The notes: generated by a model not told the origin, from the sequence alone. A stretch of 64,000 nt of DNA from Moritella sp. PE36 (GCF_000170855.1 NZ_ABCQ01000010.1:50823-114822), one strand, 5' to 3'; shown: positions 7,224 through 16,534, numbered from the stretch's first letter. A program made the numbers and translations.

Positions 7224-9584
7224 TTATTGGAAGTTTAATCCCCAGCCTTCTAGGCTCCCTGTATCTTGACTGCTCGTATCGACGATCTTTAATTGCCAAC
7301 GACCCTTTGATTCATTGCCTGAGAAGTCAACATCATAAGTTGTATTTAGATTTCTATCTGAACCACCGCTATTGTTGTGCAGTATAGCCTTGGTACCTGT
7401 TGGTGACGTCAATGTTACTTTTAAATCACCAATGTAGCTGTGTTTGATATCTAGCTGAATATTCACCATTCCTGCATCACCAATACGTTTAACATCGATG
7501 TTACTGACTACGCCGAAAGATGAATTATCTGGGATAACGACTCTTGTACTATTGGCATAATCTGTCGCACCGTTAGCATTTTTATAAGTCGCGGTCAGTG
7601 ACGCACCATCGTACTTTTCGTAGCCATAGACAAGCACTTGGTATTGGCCTGTTTGAACGTTATCAATACTACAAACTTCACTATTTCCTTCAGTCCAAGA
7701 GCGACAATCATAATCCTTTGTTGTTGGCAAACCGTTAAACAACACGTAAAGGTCTGCATCACCTGAGCCTCCACCCATGGTGAACGTTAATGCCGTTGCA
7801 TTAGCAGGAACGTCAATATTATAAAGAGTGCTTGAACGACTGCCACCTGAAATTGGCGATTTTGCTATGCCGTTTTCCAATCTCATGTCACCGTTATTAT
7901 TACCTCCGTCTGGACCATCACAACTTACATCTAGATAGTCATTTGCCGCTGTCGCATTAATCAATCCATAGCCGGTTCTGTTGTCTCGACCTACAACATC
8001 TATATCCGTTGCTGATGCTTTTAATGCAGAGCGAATCTGTGTTGCACTACATTGAGGGTGATAGCTCCAAACAAGACCCGCGACACCTACTGCATGTGGT
8101 GTCGCCATAGAGGTCCCATTATAATATTGATAGTCTTCACCTGTCGTTGTAGACACCGTGACGTCTTGTTCTAGCATTGCTGATAGTTCAAGGCCAAGGG
8201 CTCTATCGACTGAAACCGAAACGATTGGATAAGTATTGTTGTCATCTAATACAAACGGGTTTTGCAGACCAGATAAGGCATCATTACTATAGATTATAGC
8301 GGCTTGGGCGCCTGCGTTATGACAAGCTTTTACAGGATCAATTTCTGGTCGATAACCAGTACGTTGATTCTCAATACGCTCAGTTAGACAAACTTTCCCT
8401 GTCATGTCACCACAGTTATAACGGTTGTCTGAAATATCGCAGCGTGCGAGTTGCCCTGTATAAGAACCAGCAACAGGACTCGACTGATAATTGCCTGTGC
8501 CATCAAGCGTTTTGCGGTTGTGCGGAACAATGCCACGGTCAAAATAGCGTTGGCCGTTAATCACAATATCAGACAGGACACCTTCGCCAACGGTGACTGT
8601 TGATAGAATTGCAACCCCTGGTGCTGCCACTTCAACTTGATCAGTGGCTTGGGAGAATGCGGCGTGGTTGTTTTGATTATCTACCGCTGCAATTGACATA
8701 ACAGAATCGTATGAAGCAGGATAACTGTGTGCGGTGTTCCCAGAATTGCCAGCAGCGGCAATAAGCAGGACACCATTATCAGATAGTTCTTGTAGCGCAT
8801 CACGTTCAGTTCGACTCGACTGACTGCCGCCTAAGCTCATATTGACGACATTGGCACCGTTCAGCGCACAGGTATCAATTGCTTTGACTAGACTGGATGA
8901 ATAACCCCAACCAGATTCATTGAATACTTTCACAATATGTAAGTTTACATTTTGATTTGGCATTACACCTACAACACCATCACCATTGGCTATCGCAGCG
9001 ATGGTGCCCGCAACATGAGTGCCATGAGCATTATGATTACCTGGAGCGTTCCAACTACCGGTGCCGCTATCATTGGTGCCTGAGACCTGATTGCCGCTTA
9101 GGTCATTGTGAGTAAGATCGTAACCTGAATCGATAATGCAAATAGTCCGATTTCCGGTATTACTGTCGTTTAAGCCTGCAGCATTAATCGCTCCTTGTCC
9201 CCAAGGAATGGACTCACTTAATAAAAAACGAGGCGGGTCGAATTCTACATATTCAACGTCAGTATTAAGCTGTAAATTCGCAAGTGCTTGCGGTTCAATC
9301 TCGACACTATAAAGCGGTTTACTTCCGAGTTTCTCCACTTTTTTAGCGTTTACTCGTTCGAGAATTGATTCTTGAAGTAGCTTGGCGCCCCAAACGGGAT
9401 TGAGCCCCATCATAGAAGGCGCATCAACGCTGGTTTCTTTGAATTTAACGATGTATTTTATCGGTAAATCGAGTTCATCAAACTGAGGGAAAGCATTTGC
9501 ATAGCTAATTCCTAAGGTTGAAATAGCTGTCGCTATTGCCATTGAGTTTAATAATTTATTGTTTTTATTGAGTTTGTTTTTCAT
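7224..9584 (-). CDS. Secreted S8 subtilisin-like protease with PA, PPC and P domains
   Basis: A 786-residue exported serine protease. It has a signal peptide (residues 1-31, ending SYANA), an I9 propeptide (about 43-120) and an S8 catalytic domain with Asp in CIIDSGYDLTH (D152), His in HGTHVAGTIA (H187), Asn in AAAGNSGN (N280) and Ser in NGTSMATPHAVG (S492). A PA-like insert occupies about residues 335-480 between the Asn and the Ser. A pre-peptidase C-terminal (PPC) domain spans about 575-668, and a P/proprotein-convertase-type domain about 675-786 (DLKVTLTSPTGT, WQLKIVDTSSQDTGSLEGW). It is probably a cold-marine extracellular protease for protein scavenging. It leads a two-gene operon with a propeptide-like protein, and Fur-like palindromes lie upstream. 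Confidence 0.93.
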   Translation of the reverse strand: MKNKLNKNNKLLNSMAIATAISTLGISYANAFPQFDELDLPIKYIVKFKETSVDAPSMMGLNPVWGAKLLQESILERVNAKKVEKLGSKPLYSVEIEPQALANLQLNTDVEYVEFDPPRFLLSESIPWGQGAINAAGLNDSNTGNRTICIIDSGYDLTHNDLSGNQVSGTNDSGTGSWNAPGNHNAHGTHVAGTIAAIANGDGVVGVMPNQNVNLHIVKVFNESGWGYSSSLVKAIDTCALNGANVVNMSLGGSQSSRTERDALQELSDNGVLLIAAAGNSGNTAHSYPASYDSVMSIAAVDNQNNHAAFSQATDQVEVAAPGVAILSTVTVGEGVLSDIVINGQRYFDRGIVPHNRKTLDGTGNYQSSPVAGSYTGQLARCDISDNRYNCGDMTGKVCLTERIENQRTGYRPEIDPVKACHNAGAQAAIIYSNDALSGLQNPFVLDDNNTYPIVSVSVDRALGLELSAMLEQDVTVSTTTGEDYQYYNGTSMATPHAVGVAGLVWSYHPQCSATQIRSALKASATDIDVVGRDNRTGYGLINATAANDYLDVSCDGPDGGNNNGDMRLENGIAKSPISGGSRSSTLYNIDVPANATALTFTMGGGSGDADLYVLFNGLPTTKDYDCRSWTEGNSEVCSIDNVQTGQYQVLVYGYEKYDGASLTATYKNANGATDYANSTRVVIPDNSSFGVVSNIDVKRIGDAGMVNIQLDIKHSYIGDLKVTLTSPTGTKAILHNNSGGSDRNLNTTYDVDFSGNESKGRWQLKIVDTSSQDTGSLEGWGLNFQ

Positions 9585-9694
9585 GTTGCCCGGTTCCTTA
9601 TTGAGCGAGAATTATTACCTGCTGCAAAATGGTCGCAATACTTTCCTATTCGACTTGCAGAACCTGAGTTATAGAATTATAAAGTTAAATTATC

Positions 9695-9710
9695 AATGAT
9701 GAGCATCATT
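9695..9710. promoter_or_regulatory. Second Fur-box-like palindrome
   Basis: AATGATG-AG-CATCATT is a 7-2-7 inverted repeat built of the NATNAT-type elements found in Fur boxes. It lies about 111 bp upstream of the S8 protease start and 28 bp from the stronger palindrome. Binding by Fur is inference. Confidence 0.4.
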
Positions 9711-9738
9711 TTAAGCGAGCGTAATCGCATTAAATGGA

Positions 9739-9757
9739 AATGAAAATGATTTTCATT
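9739..9757. promoter_or_regulatory. Fur-box-like 19-bp palindrome
   Basis: AATGAAAATGATTTTCATT is a perfect 9-1-9 inverted repeat. Its core TGAAAAT-G-ATTTTCA matches the 7-1-7 Fur consensus TGATAAT-N-ATTATCA at all but one position per arm. It is about 155 bp upstream of the S8 protease ATG, on the promoter side. Iron-responsive control of the protease operon is inferred, not shown. Confidence 0.55.
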
Positions 9758-10014
9758 GACATGTCGTGTGCCTATTTATTAGTATTTGTTCTTTGTGTGT
9801 TTATTGATCATGTCGATTTGGTTTCTTTTCTAGTATGTGGCTGATTTAAGTGTAAAAATAATTAGAAGGGAATTGTGATTCTGGTTGAATGTTGATCAAG
9901 TGAGGGGCTGGTTATTTTAGTGGGACGTTAGAATGTGAGGAGGGGGATTATGATTAGAGGAGAGCACGTATCCCTAAGTATTGACAGGTGATACGTACTT
10001 GTTTATCCGTTTAT

Positions 10015-11862
10015 CTAGCAGTCACTGCCATAACGCTGCGTAATATAAATCTCAAAATCATCGCATAATTGACCATCCGAAATGTTATTATCAGCGATAG
10101 TCTCTGCACCATCAACAATGCTAATTTTGGCATTTAAAGCCGCAGGTTCAGTTCGTTTTCGCGCGAGTGCTGCGCTGATCTTTTCTTGCTCTTGTAGCCA
10201 AGCCTGCTCACTGGTTTTATTGCAAGTATCTGCAAGGTAAGCTGCAGAGAAACCTTCACCGGTTAAACTCCGTAATGTTGCATCGTGGCTGATACTGTTA
10301 CCCGGTTTCCAGTAATGCTCGGCCAGTAACGGACCAATTTCAGGATTATCCGTTAAGTAGCCAAATTTATTGATAAAGTAAGCACGAGTTTGATAAACCG
10401 CCATGTGCGCGAGTAGATAGCCTTGGTAAGAACAAGCAGCCTCTTGCGACAATAAGTGCGGTACGGCCAACAATGGACGTGGACTTGCTGCTAATCCTAA
10501 GATACGTTGTTCAGTATCACGGGCAAGCTGAGTCAAGTATTCAGGCGTTAGTAAGTCCTCATCACAGCTATAAACCGCCCACTCAAAATAAGGCACCACT
10601 AAGATACTGCGTTCTTGATACGCTTTAAACGGCTGTTTTGCGGCAATTAATGCTTGGATAACTGCATCTGGCACCACTTCACCATCCGCGTTATAAGCAT
10701 ATTGTTTTAACCAATCACCGTCGTTTAATAAACTGTCACAGAACATAGATTGCGTTTCTGCATATGCCATAGAGGTTGGTGCAAATTCTTGTGAGAAACA
10801 CGGAGAGTTTAATTTAATATTGGCAAAGTGCGCCGCATGGCCCCCTTCATGGAACAAGGTATTGATGCCATCATAACCACTGCCGATTTGGTCTGGTTTA
10901 GCGTTACTGGTGAAATTGATTTTACCGGCTTGCCACTTATCTTCAGCATAAAACGATGGGATAGGGCCGTGGCAGAAACCATTTTGATATTTACCCGGTC
11001 GGTCTAATAAATCCAGGGTCATGTCGGCTTGTGAGTAATCGATATTCAGGCGACCGAATGATTCAATCCAGCGACGTAATGATTTTGAGAACGGCACGTA
11101 AGGGTCAAGTTGACGTGCGGCATCACCGGCATACATAAAGCTAAAGTTATGGCCTTGAACCGCTCTGTCGCCTTTAGTTTTGGCTAAGTTTTGGATGCTG
11201 TTTTGGTTTTGTTCACGTGTACGTAATTCAAAATCATCCAAAATAGTGAACAATTGCTCTGGTGTCATCTGTTCGGTTTTATTGACTTTGTAATCAAAGA
11301 AGTTACGAAAACCTTGTTGGCGAGCAAAATCGTTACGCTGCTTAACCAGGTCGATATAACCGTTATTTAGCACCCATTGTTCAAGGTCTAATAATGCTTG
11401 ATGTGCTGATTGACGTACACCTTCATTATTACTGGTGCGAATATTAGCGGCTAGTACGGTGAGAGAGGCTTGCTGTTTGTCCCCATTCTCATCATTACAA
11501 TACATCAGATAATCTTGGCGCTTGGTAAATAATACCGACTCACTGCGTATCAAGGCGGCCATTTTATCTCGGCCTTCGGCGCTTTCAATTGCATTGGCAT
11601 CGAAAAAGGCTAACCAACCTTTGAGTCCTTGTACTAGATCATCATCTTCATCGGTTAACTGTAATAGTACGTCAAGGTTACAACGTGTCGCTTTAATATG
11701 ACTTGGGTCTGAGATAAATGCACTGAGCTTAGCTTCGGCAGCGGCAAAGCCTTCATGGTCATCGCTGGTGCCCATGTAAGTTTGCCAGAATAGGTCTTCT
11801 TTGCGGCGGTGTAGCGCTAAATAATCATCATTGAGTTGATTAAAATAATCTTGTGGGTTCAA
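10015..11862 (-). CDS. M3-like zinc metallopeptidase (oligoendopeptidase type)
   Basis: A 615-residue cytoplasmic protein without a signal peptide. The zinc motif HEGGHAAHF (H338, E339, H342) lies in the typical M3 context TLFHEGGHAAHF and is followed about 30 residues on by SMAYAETQSMF, which supplies the third-ligand region. These enzymes cut short peptides. The start is a TTG at 11862: AAGGAG lies 5 nt upstream and no early ATG exists in frame. The SD also overlaps an out-of-frame mini-ORF ATG-TTT-TGA that reads through the TTG. It appears monocistronic. The exact subfamily (M3B versus an M2-like offshoot) is not settled from motifs. Confidence 0.85.
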   Translation of the reverse strand: MNPQDYFNQLNDDYLALHRRKEDLFWQTYMGTSDDHEGFAAAEAKLSAFISDPSHIKATRCNLDVLLQLTDEDDDLVQGLKGWLAFFDANAIESAEGRDKMAALIRSESVLFTKRQDYLMYCNDENGDKQQASLTVLAANIRTSNNEGVRQSAHQALLDLEQWVLNNGYIDLVKQRNDFARQQGFRNFFDYKVNKTEQMTPEQLFTILDDFELRTREQNQNSIQNLAKTKGDRAVQGHNFSFMYAGDAARQLDPYVPFSKSLRRWIESFGRLNIDYSQADMTLDLLDRPGKYQNGFCHGPIPSFYAEDKWQAGKINFTSNAKPDQIGSGYDGINTLFHEGGHAAHFANIKLNSPCFSQEFAPTSMAYAETQSMFCDSLLNDGDWLKQYAYNADGEVVPDAVIQALIAAKQPFKAYQERSILVVPYFEWAVYSCDEDLLTPEYLTQLARDTEQRILGLAASPRPLLAVPHLLSQEAACSYQGYLLAHMAVYQTRAYFINKFGYLTDNPEIGPLLAEHYWKPGNSISHDATLRSLTGEGFSAAYLADTCNKTSEQAWLQEQEKISAALARKRTEPAALNAKISIVDGAETIADNNISDGQLCDDFEIYITQRYGSDC

Positions 11863-12157
11863 AACATCTCCTTGTTAAAATAGCGTATTACGGTGATAGT
11901 ACATGTGATGCACTGAATGAATGCATACGCTAATTTACTTTTTATTTAAAATGAAGTAAAAAATACGACTAAATAAACATCCAATGGTTGGCTGTATGTC
12001 ACACTTTCCGTAAAGCGGGTAACTGTGTGCTGTATTTACACCTTATATACTTTTTTTGGGGAATTATTTAACGCTTATCTTGTCCCTTATAAATAAAGCC
12101 AATACACTTCTAACCTTATAAATAATATATATTATTAATAACATTTTTAGGACCACT

Positions 12158-13171
12158 ATGTATACAGATGAAGACCTTAACAGTGCGGTAGATAAAGGTA
12201 TTTTTACTGCTTCGTCCGTTGATGAGTTTCGACGTGACCAATTGTTAACCAAGCACGTGACGATAGCTGATGAAGAAAATATTCGTTTAATCGGTGGATT
12301 TAACGATATATTCATCGTTATTGCTTGTGCGCTACTCTTGTTTTCATCACTTTGGGCGGTCAAAACGATTGATCCGCGTTTAGGTTTAGCCACGTTTGCC
12401 GTGTTGTCATGGGCGCTTGCCGAATTCTTTGTGCTGAAGAGAAAGATGGCATTTCCCGCGATTATGTTACTGCTCGCTTTCATTGGTGGGGTGTTTAACT
12501 TATCAATGGAAGTATTTTCTACGCTCGGTGAGCAAGCTGTTATTGCTGCGACTGGCGCATCCGTTATTGCGGCTTATTGTCACTGGCGTCGTTTCCGTGT
12601 GCCAATCACGATCGCAGTTGGTACGGCAGCCACAGCAGGCTTCATTGTCTCTTCTTTCGTATCGACCTTTACCACGCCAGAGATGATCAATGTATTAACT
12701 GATTGGATACTTGTGGTGATATTTGCGTGCGGTATTTCCACCTTCCTGTTCGCAATGTACTGGGATGCTTCGGATCGTGAACGTGTGACGAGCCGTACCG
12801 ATACGGCGTTCTGGCTGCACTTATTATCAGCACCTTTAATTATTCATCCGATATTTCTCGGTGTCGGGATTTTGAATGGTGAGGAAAGTATCAGCAGTAT
12901 TGCGATTATTATTACCTTGTACTTATTGATGTCATTAGTGTCTATTATTATCGATCGCCGTGCCTTTATGGTGTCATCACTGGTGTACGTATTGTATGCA
13001 TTATCAAGCTTGATGAGTATGTATGGCGATGTCGGTACTAATTTTGCGATGACAGGTGTCGCAATCGGTGCTGCTCTGTTATTACTGTCAGCGTTATGGC
13101 ATCCGGTTCGCGGCTTGATTGTGACGGTATTACCTAACGCAGTGAAACAACTGGTACCCGATGCTAAGTAG
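12158..13171 (+). CDS. Multi-pass membrane protein of unknown function
   Basis: A 337-residue protein. After a soluble N-terminus of about 50 residues (MYTDEDLNSAVDKGIF...) come roughly eight to ten hydrophobic segments, for example FIVIACALLLFSSLW, FPAIMLLLAFIGGVF and AIGAALLLLSALW, and a short C-terminal tail. The start has AGGA 6-9 nt upstream. I do not recognise a family with certainty; the soluble N-terminal helix pair plus membrane barrel recalls proteins of the DUF2157 kind. It is convergent with the methyltransferase gene, with only 15 bp between stops, and there is no partner gene to suggest a role. Confidence 0.72.
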   Translation: MYTDEDLNSAVDKGIFTASSVDEFRRDQLLTKHVTIADEENIRLIGGFNDIFIVIACALLLFSSLWAVKTIDPRLGLATFAVLSWALAEFFVLKRKMAFPAIMLLLAFIGGVFNLSMEVFSTLGEQAVIAATGASVIAAYCHWRRFRVPITIAVGTAATAGFIVSSFVSTFTTPEMINVLTDWILVVIFACGISTFLFAMYWDASDRERVTSRTDTAFWLHLLSAPLIIHPIFLGVGILNGEESISSIAIIITLYLLMSLVSIIIDRRAFMVSSLVYVLYALSSLMSMYGDVGTNFAMTGVAIGAALLLLSALWHPVRGLIVTVLPNAVKQLVPDAK

Positions 13172-13186
13172 GTAAACAGCCTTATA

Positions 13187-13813
13187 TTATTGTAGGTTAA
13201 GTTTCGACTTAGCCTGCGGTATTTTAGTTTCAATAATTAACGGCACAAAAACATAACCGAAGTGCTCATGGCAATAATCAATGTTACCTTGTGTATCTTT
13301 TTGTAACTCAAAAATACTATTGTGAACCGGGATAACAAGCTTACCGTTAGGCGCGAGTTGCTTAATTAACTCATCGGGGATCGCTTCACTCGCCGCTGCG
13401 CTGACCAAAATTCGGTCGAAGGGTGCATATGCCGCCAGTCCAATCTTGTTTTCGGCAATGAAGAATTCAACATTATCACAACCAAAACGCTGGCAATTTG
13501 TTTCACCAAACCGCTTTAACTCAGGAATACGTTCAATACCAAACACAGCGCCTGTTGGTCCGACTAAATAAGCCAGCAGCGCGGTGCTCCAACCTGAGCC
13601 TGAACCCACATCTAAAATACGCTGGCCAGCTTCGGGCGCTAACCATAACAGCATGTGTTTAACGGTTGTCGGTTGACTGATTGTTTGCGCATGGCCGATA
13701 GAGAAGGGCACATCGTAGTCTGCCAGATGCTGAGTATCAGTTGACATAAAACAACGCCGTTTAACGGCAGAAAAAGCCCGTGCTACACGTTTATCAATCT
13801 TATCATCAGCCAT
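13187..13813 (-). CDS. Protein-L-isoaspartate O-methyltransferase family protein
   Basis: 208 residues with the PCMT signature GHAQTISQPTTV, the SAM-binding motif RILDVGSGSGWSTALLA and later FDRILVSAAASEAIP and LAPNGKLVIPV. Classical Pcm repairs isoaspartyl residues in aged proteins; this divergent member carries VGSGSGW where Pcm often has IGTGSGY, so it may be a paralogue. The start at 13813 has GGAGAG 6 nt upstream. It is alone on the minus strand, convergent with the membrane protein gene and divergent from the U32 gene. Confidence 0.85.
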   Translation of the reverse strand: MADDKIDKRVARAFSAVKRRCFMSTDTQHLADYDVPFSIGHAQTISQPTTVKHMLLWLAPEAGQRILDVGSGSGWSTALLAYLVGPTGAVFGIERIPELKRFGETNCQRFGCDNVEFFIAENKIGLAAYAPFDRILVSAAASEAIPDELIKQLAPNGKLVIPVHNSIFELQKDTQGNIDYCHEHFGYVFVPLIIETKIPQAKSKLNLQ

Positions 13814-14071
13814 TGTTGCTCTCCGTACTCCAACTCAAACCTCAATTCTAATTCTAGCTCTCGCTCAGCTTTTGTGATGATTTTTAACCTTCTATAAATA
13901 GTGTTCAATATGCGCTATTTGTACCACATTATAGACATCCTTAGCGCCGTAAATCGTAATTCAGAAACTTGATCTAGATCAATAACTGCTAATTCATAGC
14001 ATTGACCTGCATATACAGGTAGAATGCCCCCTCAAAAAATTACAATAAAAGCATTAAGTGGGTTATTTAGC

Positions 14072-16315
14072 ATGAGTAGAAAAATAGAATTATTGGCACC
14101 GGGTGGTGACGTAGAAGCAATTAAAGCGGCGATTGTTGCTGGTGCAAATGCAGTCTACTGTGGTTTGGATATGTTCAATGCCCGTAACCGTGCGTCCAAT
14201 CTTTCATTTGATGAGCTAAATGGCGTATTACGACTTGCACACGAAAACAGCTGTGAAGTTTTTTTAACGCTTAACGTTGTGATTTTAGAGCACGAAGTTG
14301 TTAGCTTGGTACGCCTGCTTAATAAACTGGTTAATAGCGGTATTGATGGCATCATCGTACAAGACTTAGGTGTTTTCAATATTGTTAAAAAGCATTTCCC
14401 ATCACTACATATTCATGCGTCGACTCAATTAACAACGCATAATGAAGGTCAGGTTTTATTCTTACATAAAATCGGTGCCACGCGTGTTAACTTATCTCGT
14501 GAGCTGAACCTTGGTGAAATTAAGCAATTAACAACTGTTGCGCATGACCATGACGTATTAACCGAAGTATTCGTGCATGGCGCACTGTGTATTGCATTCT
14601 CTGGCCAATGTTACTCAAGCTCAGTGAGTGTGGGTAACTCAGGTAACCGTGGTCGTTGTAGCCAAGCATGTCGTGATGAATATGAAGTGACTGCAGAAGG
14701 TCATCGTTTCCCGCTTAATTTAAAAGATAACTCAGCATACTTTGACTTACCACAACTGGTCGATGCGGGTGTGGACTCATTAAAAATTGAAGGCCGTATT
14801 AAAGGCGCACATTATGTTTACACAGTTGTAGATACATGGCGCAAGCAGATCAACAGCTTTGTTGAGTCTGGCAAATTATTAGCTGACGATGGCAACCTGC
14901 ATAAAGTATTTAACCGTAGCTTCACTAACTCATTCTTGCAGGGCGACCTAAACAAGAAAATGTTTACTGATAATCCTCGTGATAACAGTGTGAACTACGC
15001 AGTTGAAAAAAGTGATGCGATCTCAGTGGTACAAATCCATGACGTAAAACAAGACCTTTATACTGATAAAAATGCATTAGGCGCTGAACTAGCAGAAAAG
15101 ATTAAAGATCTAAGCATTGATAAGATTGGTCTTACATTAGCATTCACTGCGAAAGAAAATAGCCCATTAACAGTCAAAATTATGGCTGGTGATACGCAGT
15201 TTGAAGTTAAAAGTGATTCAGTATTACGTATTGCAGATGAAATCTCAATCACACCAGAAACGGTTGAGAAACGTTTCCGTAGCTTCAACAATGCCACGTT
15301 CGATCTTGCGCCAATGAACTTTGATAATTTTGATGCCAATTTAACAGTACCGTTTAAAGAATTAACTGAACTGAAAAACCAAGTGGCGTTTTTATTGAAT
15401 GGTTCACGTGACGTGGTTAAACACGTTGATGTACCTGCATTACCTCAGCACCCTAAAATAGAAGAAACGCCTAAGTTATCACTGCTTATTGCTAACCTGA
15501 AAGATTTACATCTTGCTGACGTAACAGATGCCGATATCTACTTCAAGATCCCTGAAAGCTTGAAAAAGAACTGTCCTAAACACATTAAATTATTACAAGA
15601 AAATCCACGTTTAATTCCTTGGTTCCCAGCGGTATTGATTGGTAAAGATTACCTTGAGTCAGTGAAGATCCTGGAACAAGTGAAACCTAAGCGTATCGTT
15701 ACTAACAATACCGGTATTGCTTATAAAGCGTTTGAAATGGGTATCGAGTGGGTTGCTGGTCCGTTCTTAAACACCACCAACTCACATGCATTATTAACCC
15801 TGCAAGAAGAGTTAAACTGTGCCGGTGCGTTTATTTCTAACGAGATCAACCGCGGTCAAATTAGAAATATTACCCGTCCAAAGAACTTTAAAATGTTCTA
15901 CAGTATCTACCATCCAATCCTGATGATGACGAGTCGTCAATGTTTCTTCCAACAAACGGTTGGCTGTAAGAAACCAGCGATTGAAGATGGTTGCATGCTG
16001 AAATGTGAGAAAGCGACCACAATTACCAATGTGAAAGGTATTTCGTTTGCGGTTGATAAACAAAAAGGCGGCTACCCAAGCATTTACAATGACGAGCAGT
16101 TCTTAAACTTTGATGCAGTAAACGACTTCTCTCATCTGTTTGACGAATTCTTTATCGATCTAACCAACATTGGTGCAGGCTCTAAAAAAGAACAAGACAA
16201 AGTAGAGCTAATCAAACACTTTGAAGCGCTACTCGCGGGTGATGAAACGTCAAAAGTAGCATTAAATAACCTAGTGCCTGTGGCAACAAATGCGCAATAT
16301 ACTCAGGGTTTATAA
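14072..16315 (+). CDS. U32 family protein, RlhA-like, with extended C-terminus
   Basis: About 747 residues. The N-terminal half follows the U32 pattern: IELLAPGGDVEAIKAAI, HASTQLTTHNEGQ, RVNLSRELNLGEI, then FVHGALCIAFSGQCYSSS and the cysteine run GNRGRCSQACRDEYEV, then SLKIEGRIKGAHYV. RlhA, which hydroxylates C2501 of 23S rRNA, shares these motifs, and the cysteines probably hold an iron-sulphur cluster. The C-terminal half differs from E. coli RlhA and has a second cysteine set (SRQCFFQQTVGCKKPAIEDG then CMLKCEK). I chose the ATG at 14072 (MSRKIELLAPGG); the frame reaches an upstream ATG at 14024. The older label 'peptidase' is unlikely to describe its activity. Confidence 0.82.
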   Translation: MSRKIELLAPGGDVEAIKAAIVAGANAVYCGLDMFNARNRASNLSFDELNGVLRLAHENSCEVFLTLNVVILEHEVVSLVRLLNKLVNSGIDGIIVQDLGVFNIVKKHFPSLHIHASTQLTTHNEGQVLFLHKIGATRVNLSRELNLGEIKQLTTVAHDHDVLTEVFVHGALCIAFSGQCYSSSVSVGNSGNRGRCSQACRDEYEVTAEGHRFPLNLKDNSAYFDLPQLVDAGVDSLKIEGRIKGAHYVYTVVDTWRKQINSFVESGKLLADDGNLHKVFNRSFTNSFLQGDLNKKMFTDNPRDNSVNYAVEKSDAISVVQIHDVKQDLYTDKNALGAELAEKIKDLSIDKIGLTLAFTAKENSPLTVKIMAGDTQFEVKSDSVLRIADEISITPETVEKRFRSFNNATFDLAPMNFDNFDANLTVPFKELTELKNQVAFLLNGSRDVVKHVDVPALPQHPKIEETPKLSLLIANLKDLHLADVTDADIYFKIPESLKKNCPKHIKLLQENPRLIPWFPAVLIGKDYLESVKILEQVKPKRIVTNNTGIAYKAFEMGIEWVAGPFLNTTNSHALLTLQEELNCAGAFISNEINRGQIRNITRPKNFKMFYSIYHPILMMTSRQCFFQQTVGCKKPAIEDGCMLKCEKATTITNVKGISFAVDKQKGGYPSIYNDEQFLNFDAVNDFSHLFDEFFIDLTNIGAGSKKEQDKVELIKHFEALLAGDETSKVALNNLVPVATNAQYTQGL

Positions 16316-16347
16316 GCTTTAAGCTCAATAACTCGAATACTTTAGTT

Positions 16348-16408
16348 AAGCCAAGTGTTGCTGATTGTAGTGAAAATACATGATGTGAAACTTGGCTTTA
16401 TTTTTATG
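16348..16408 (+). terminator. Possible long-loop terminator after U32 gene
   Basis: AAGCCAAGT at 16348-16356 pairs with ACTTGGCTT at 16390-16398 (9 bp), followed by TATTTTTAT. The 33-nt loop is large for an intrinsic terminator, but placement 33 bp past the U32 stop and the T-rich tail fit. Confidence 0.45.
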
Positions 16409-16515
16409 TACTTAGTAATATCCCATTTTCTATCACATCGAAAATGTGGTCAGTATCAGAATGTAATGCCTATAATTACTGTTTAGTAGTGGTTATCTGC
16501 TGGGAAATAGCGGAT

Positions 16516-16526
16516 TGCGGTAGGTT
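16516..16526 (+). promoter_or_regulatory. ops/JUMPStart-like element before the glycan operon
   Basis: TGCGGTAGGTT matches the ops consensus GGCGGTAGNNT at all defined positions except the first. It lies 9-19 nt before the first glycosyltransferase ATG, in a leader that loosely recalls JUMPStart (GTTATCTGCTGGG upstream). RfaH recruits to ops elements to let long polysaccharide operons be transcribed. One mismatch and unusual closeness to the start make this tentative. Confidence 0.35.
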
Positions 16527-16534
16527 ATTATGAT

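Larger units (their letters stand above)
9585..10014. other. 430-bp intergenic region with Fur-like sites
   Basis: No supported gene. It holds the upstream region of the S8 protease with two palindromes described separately. Near its right end, ACGTATC (about 9967) and GATACGT (about 9990) form a 7-bp stem downstream of the M3-like peptidase gene, without a T-run. I looked for a RyhB-like small RNA next to the Fur-like boxes and saw no recognisable core or terminator. Confidence 0.5.

Noticed and set aside
9711..10014. RyhB-like small RNA beside the Fur-like boxes
   Set aside because: No recognisable RyhB core and no intrinsic terminator with a T-run in the gap on either strand.
14072..16315. 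Annotation as a collagenase/peptidase U32
   Set aside because: The cysteine-rich RlhA-type motifs and known roles of U32 proteins in RNA modification make protease activity unlikely.
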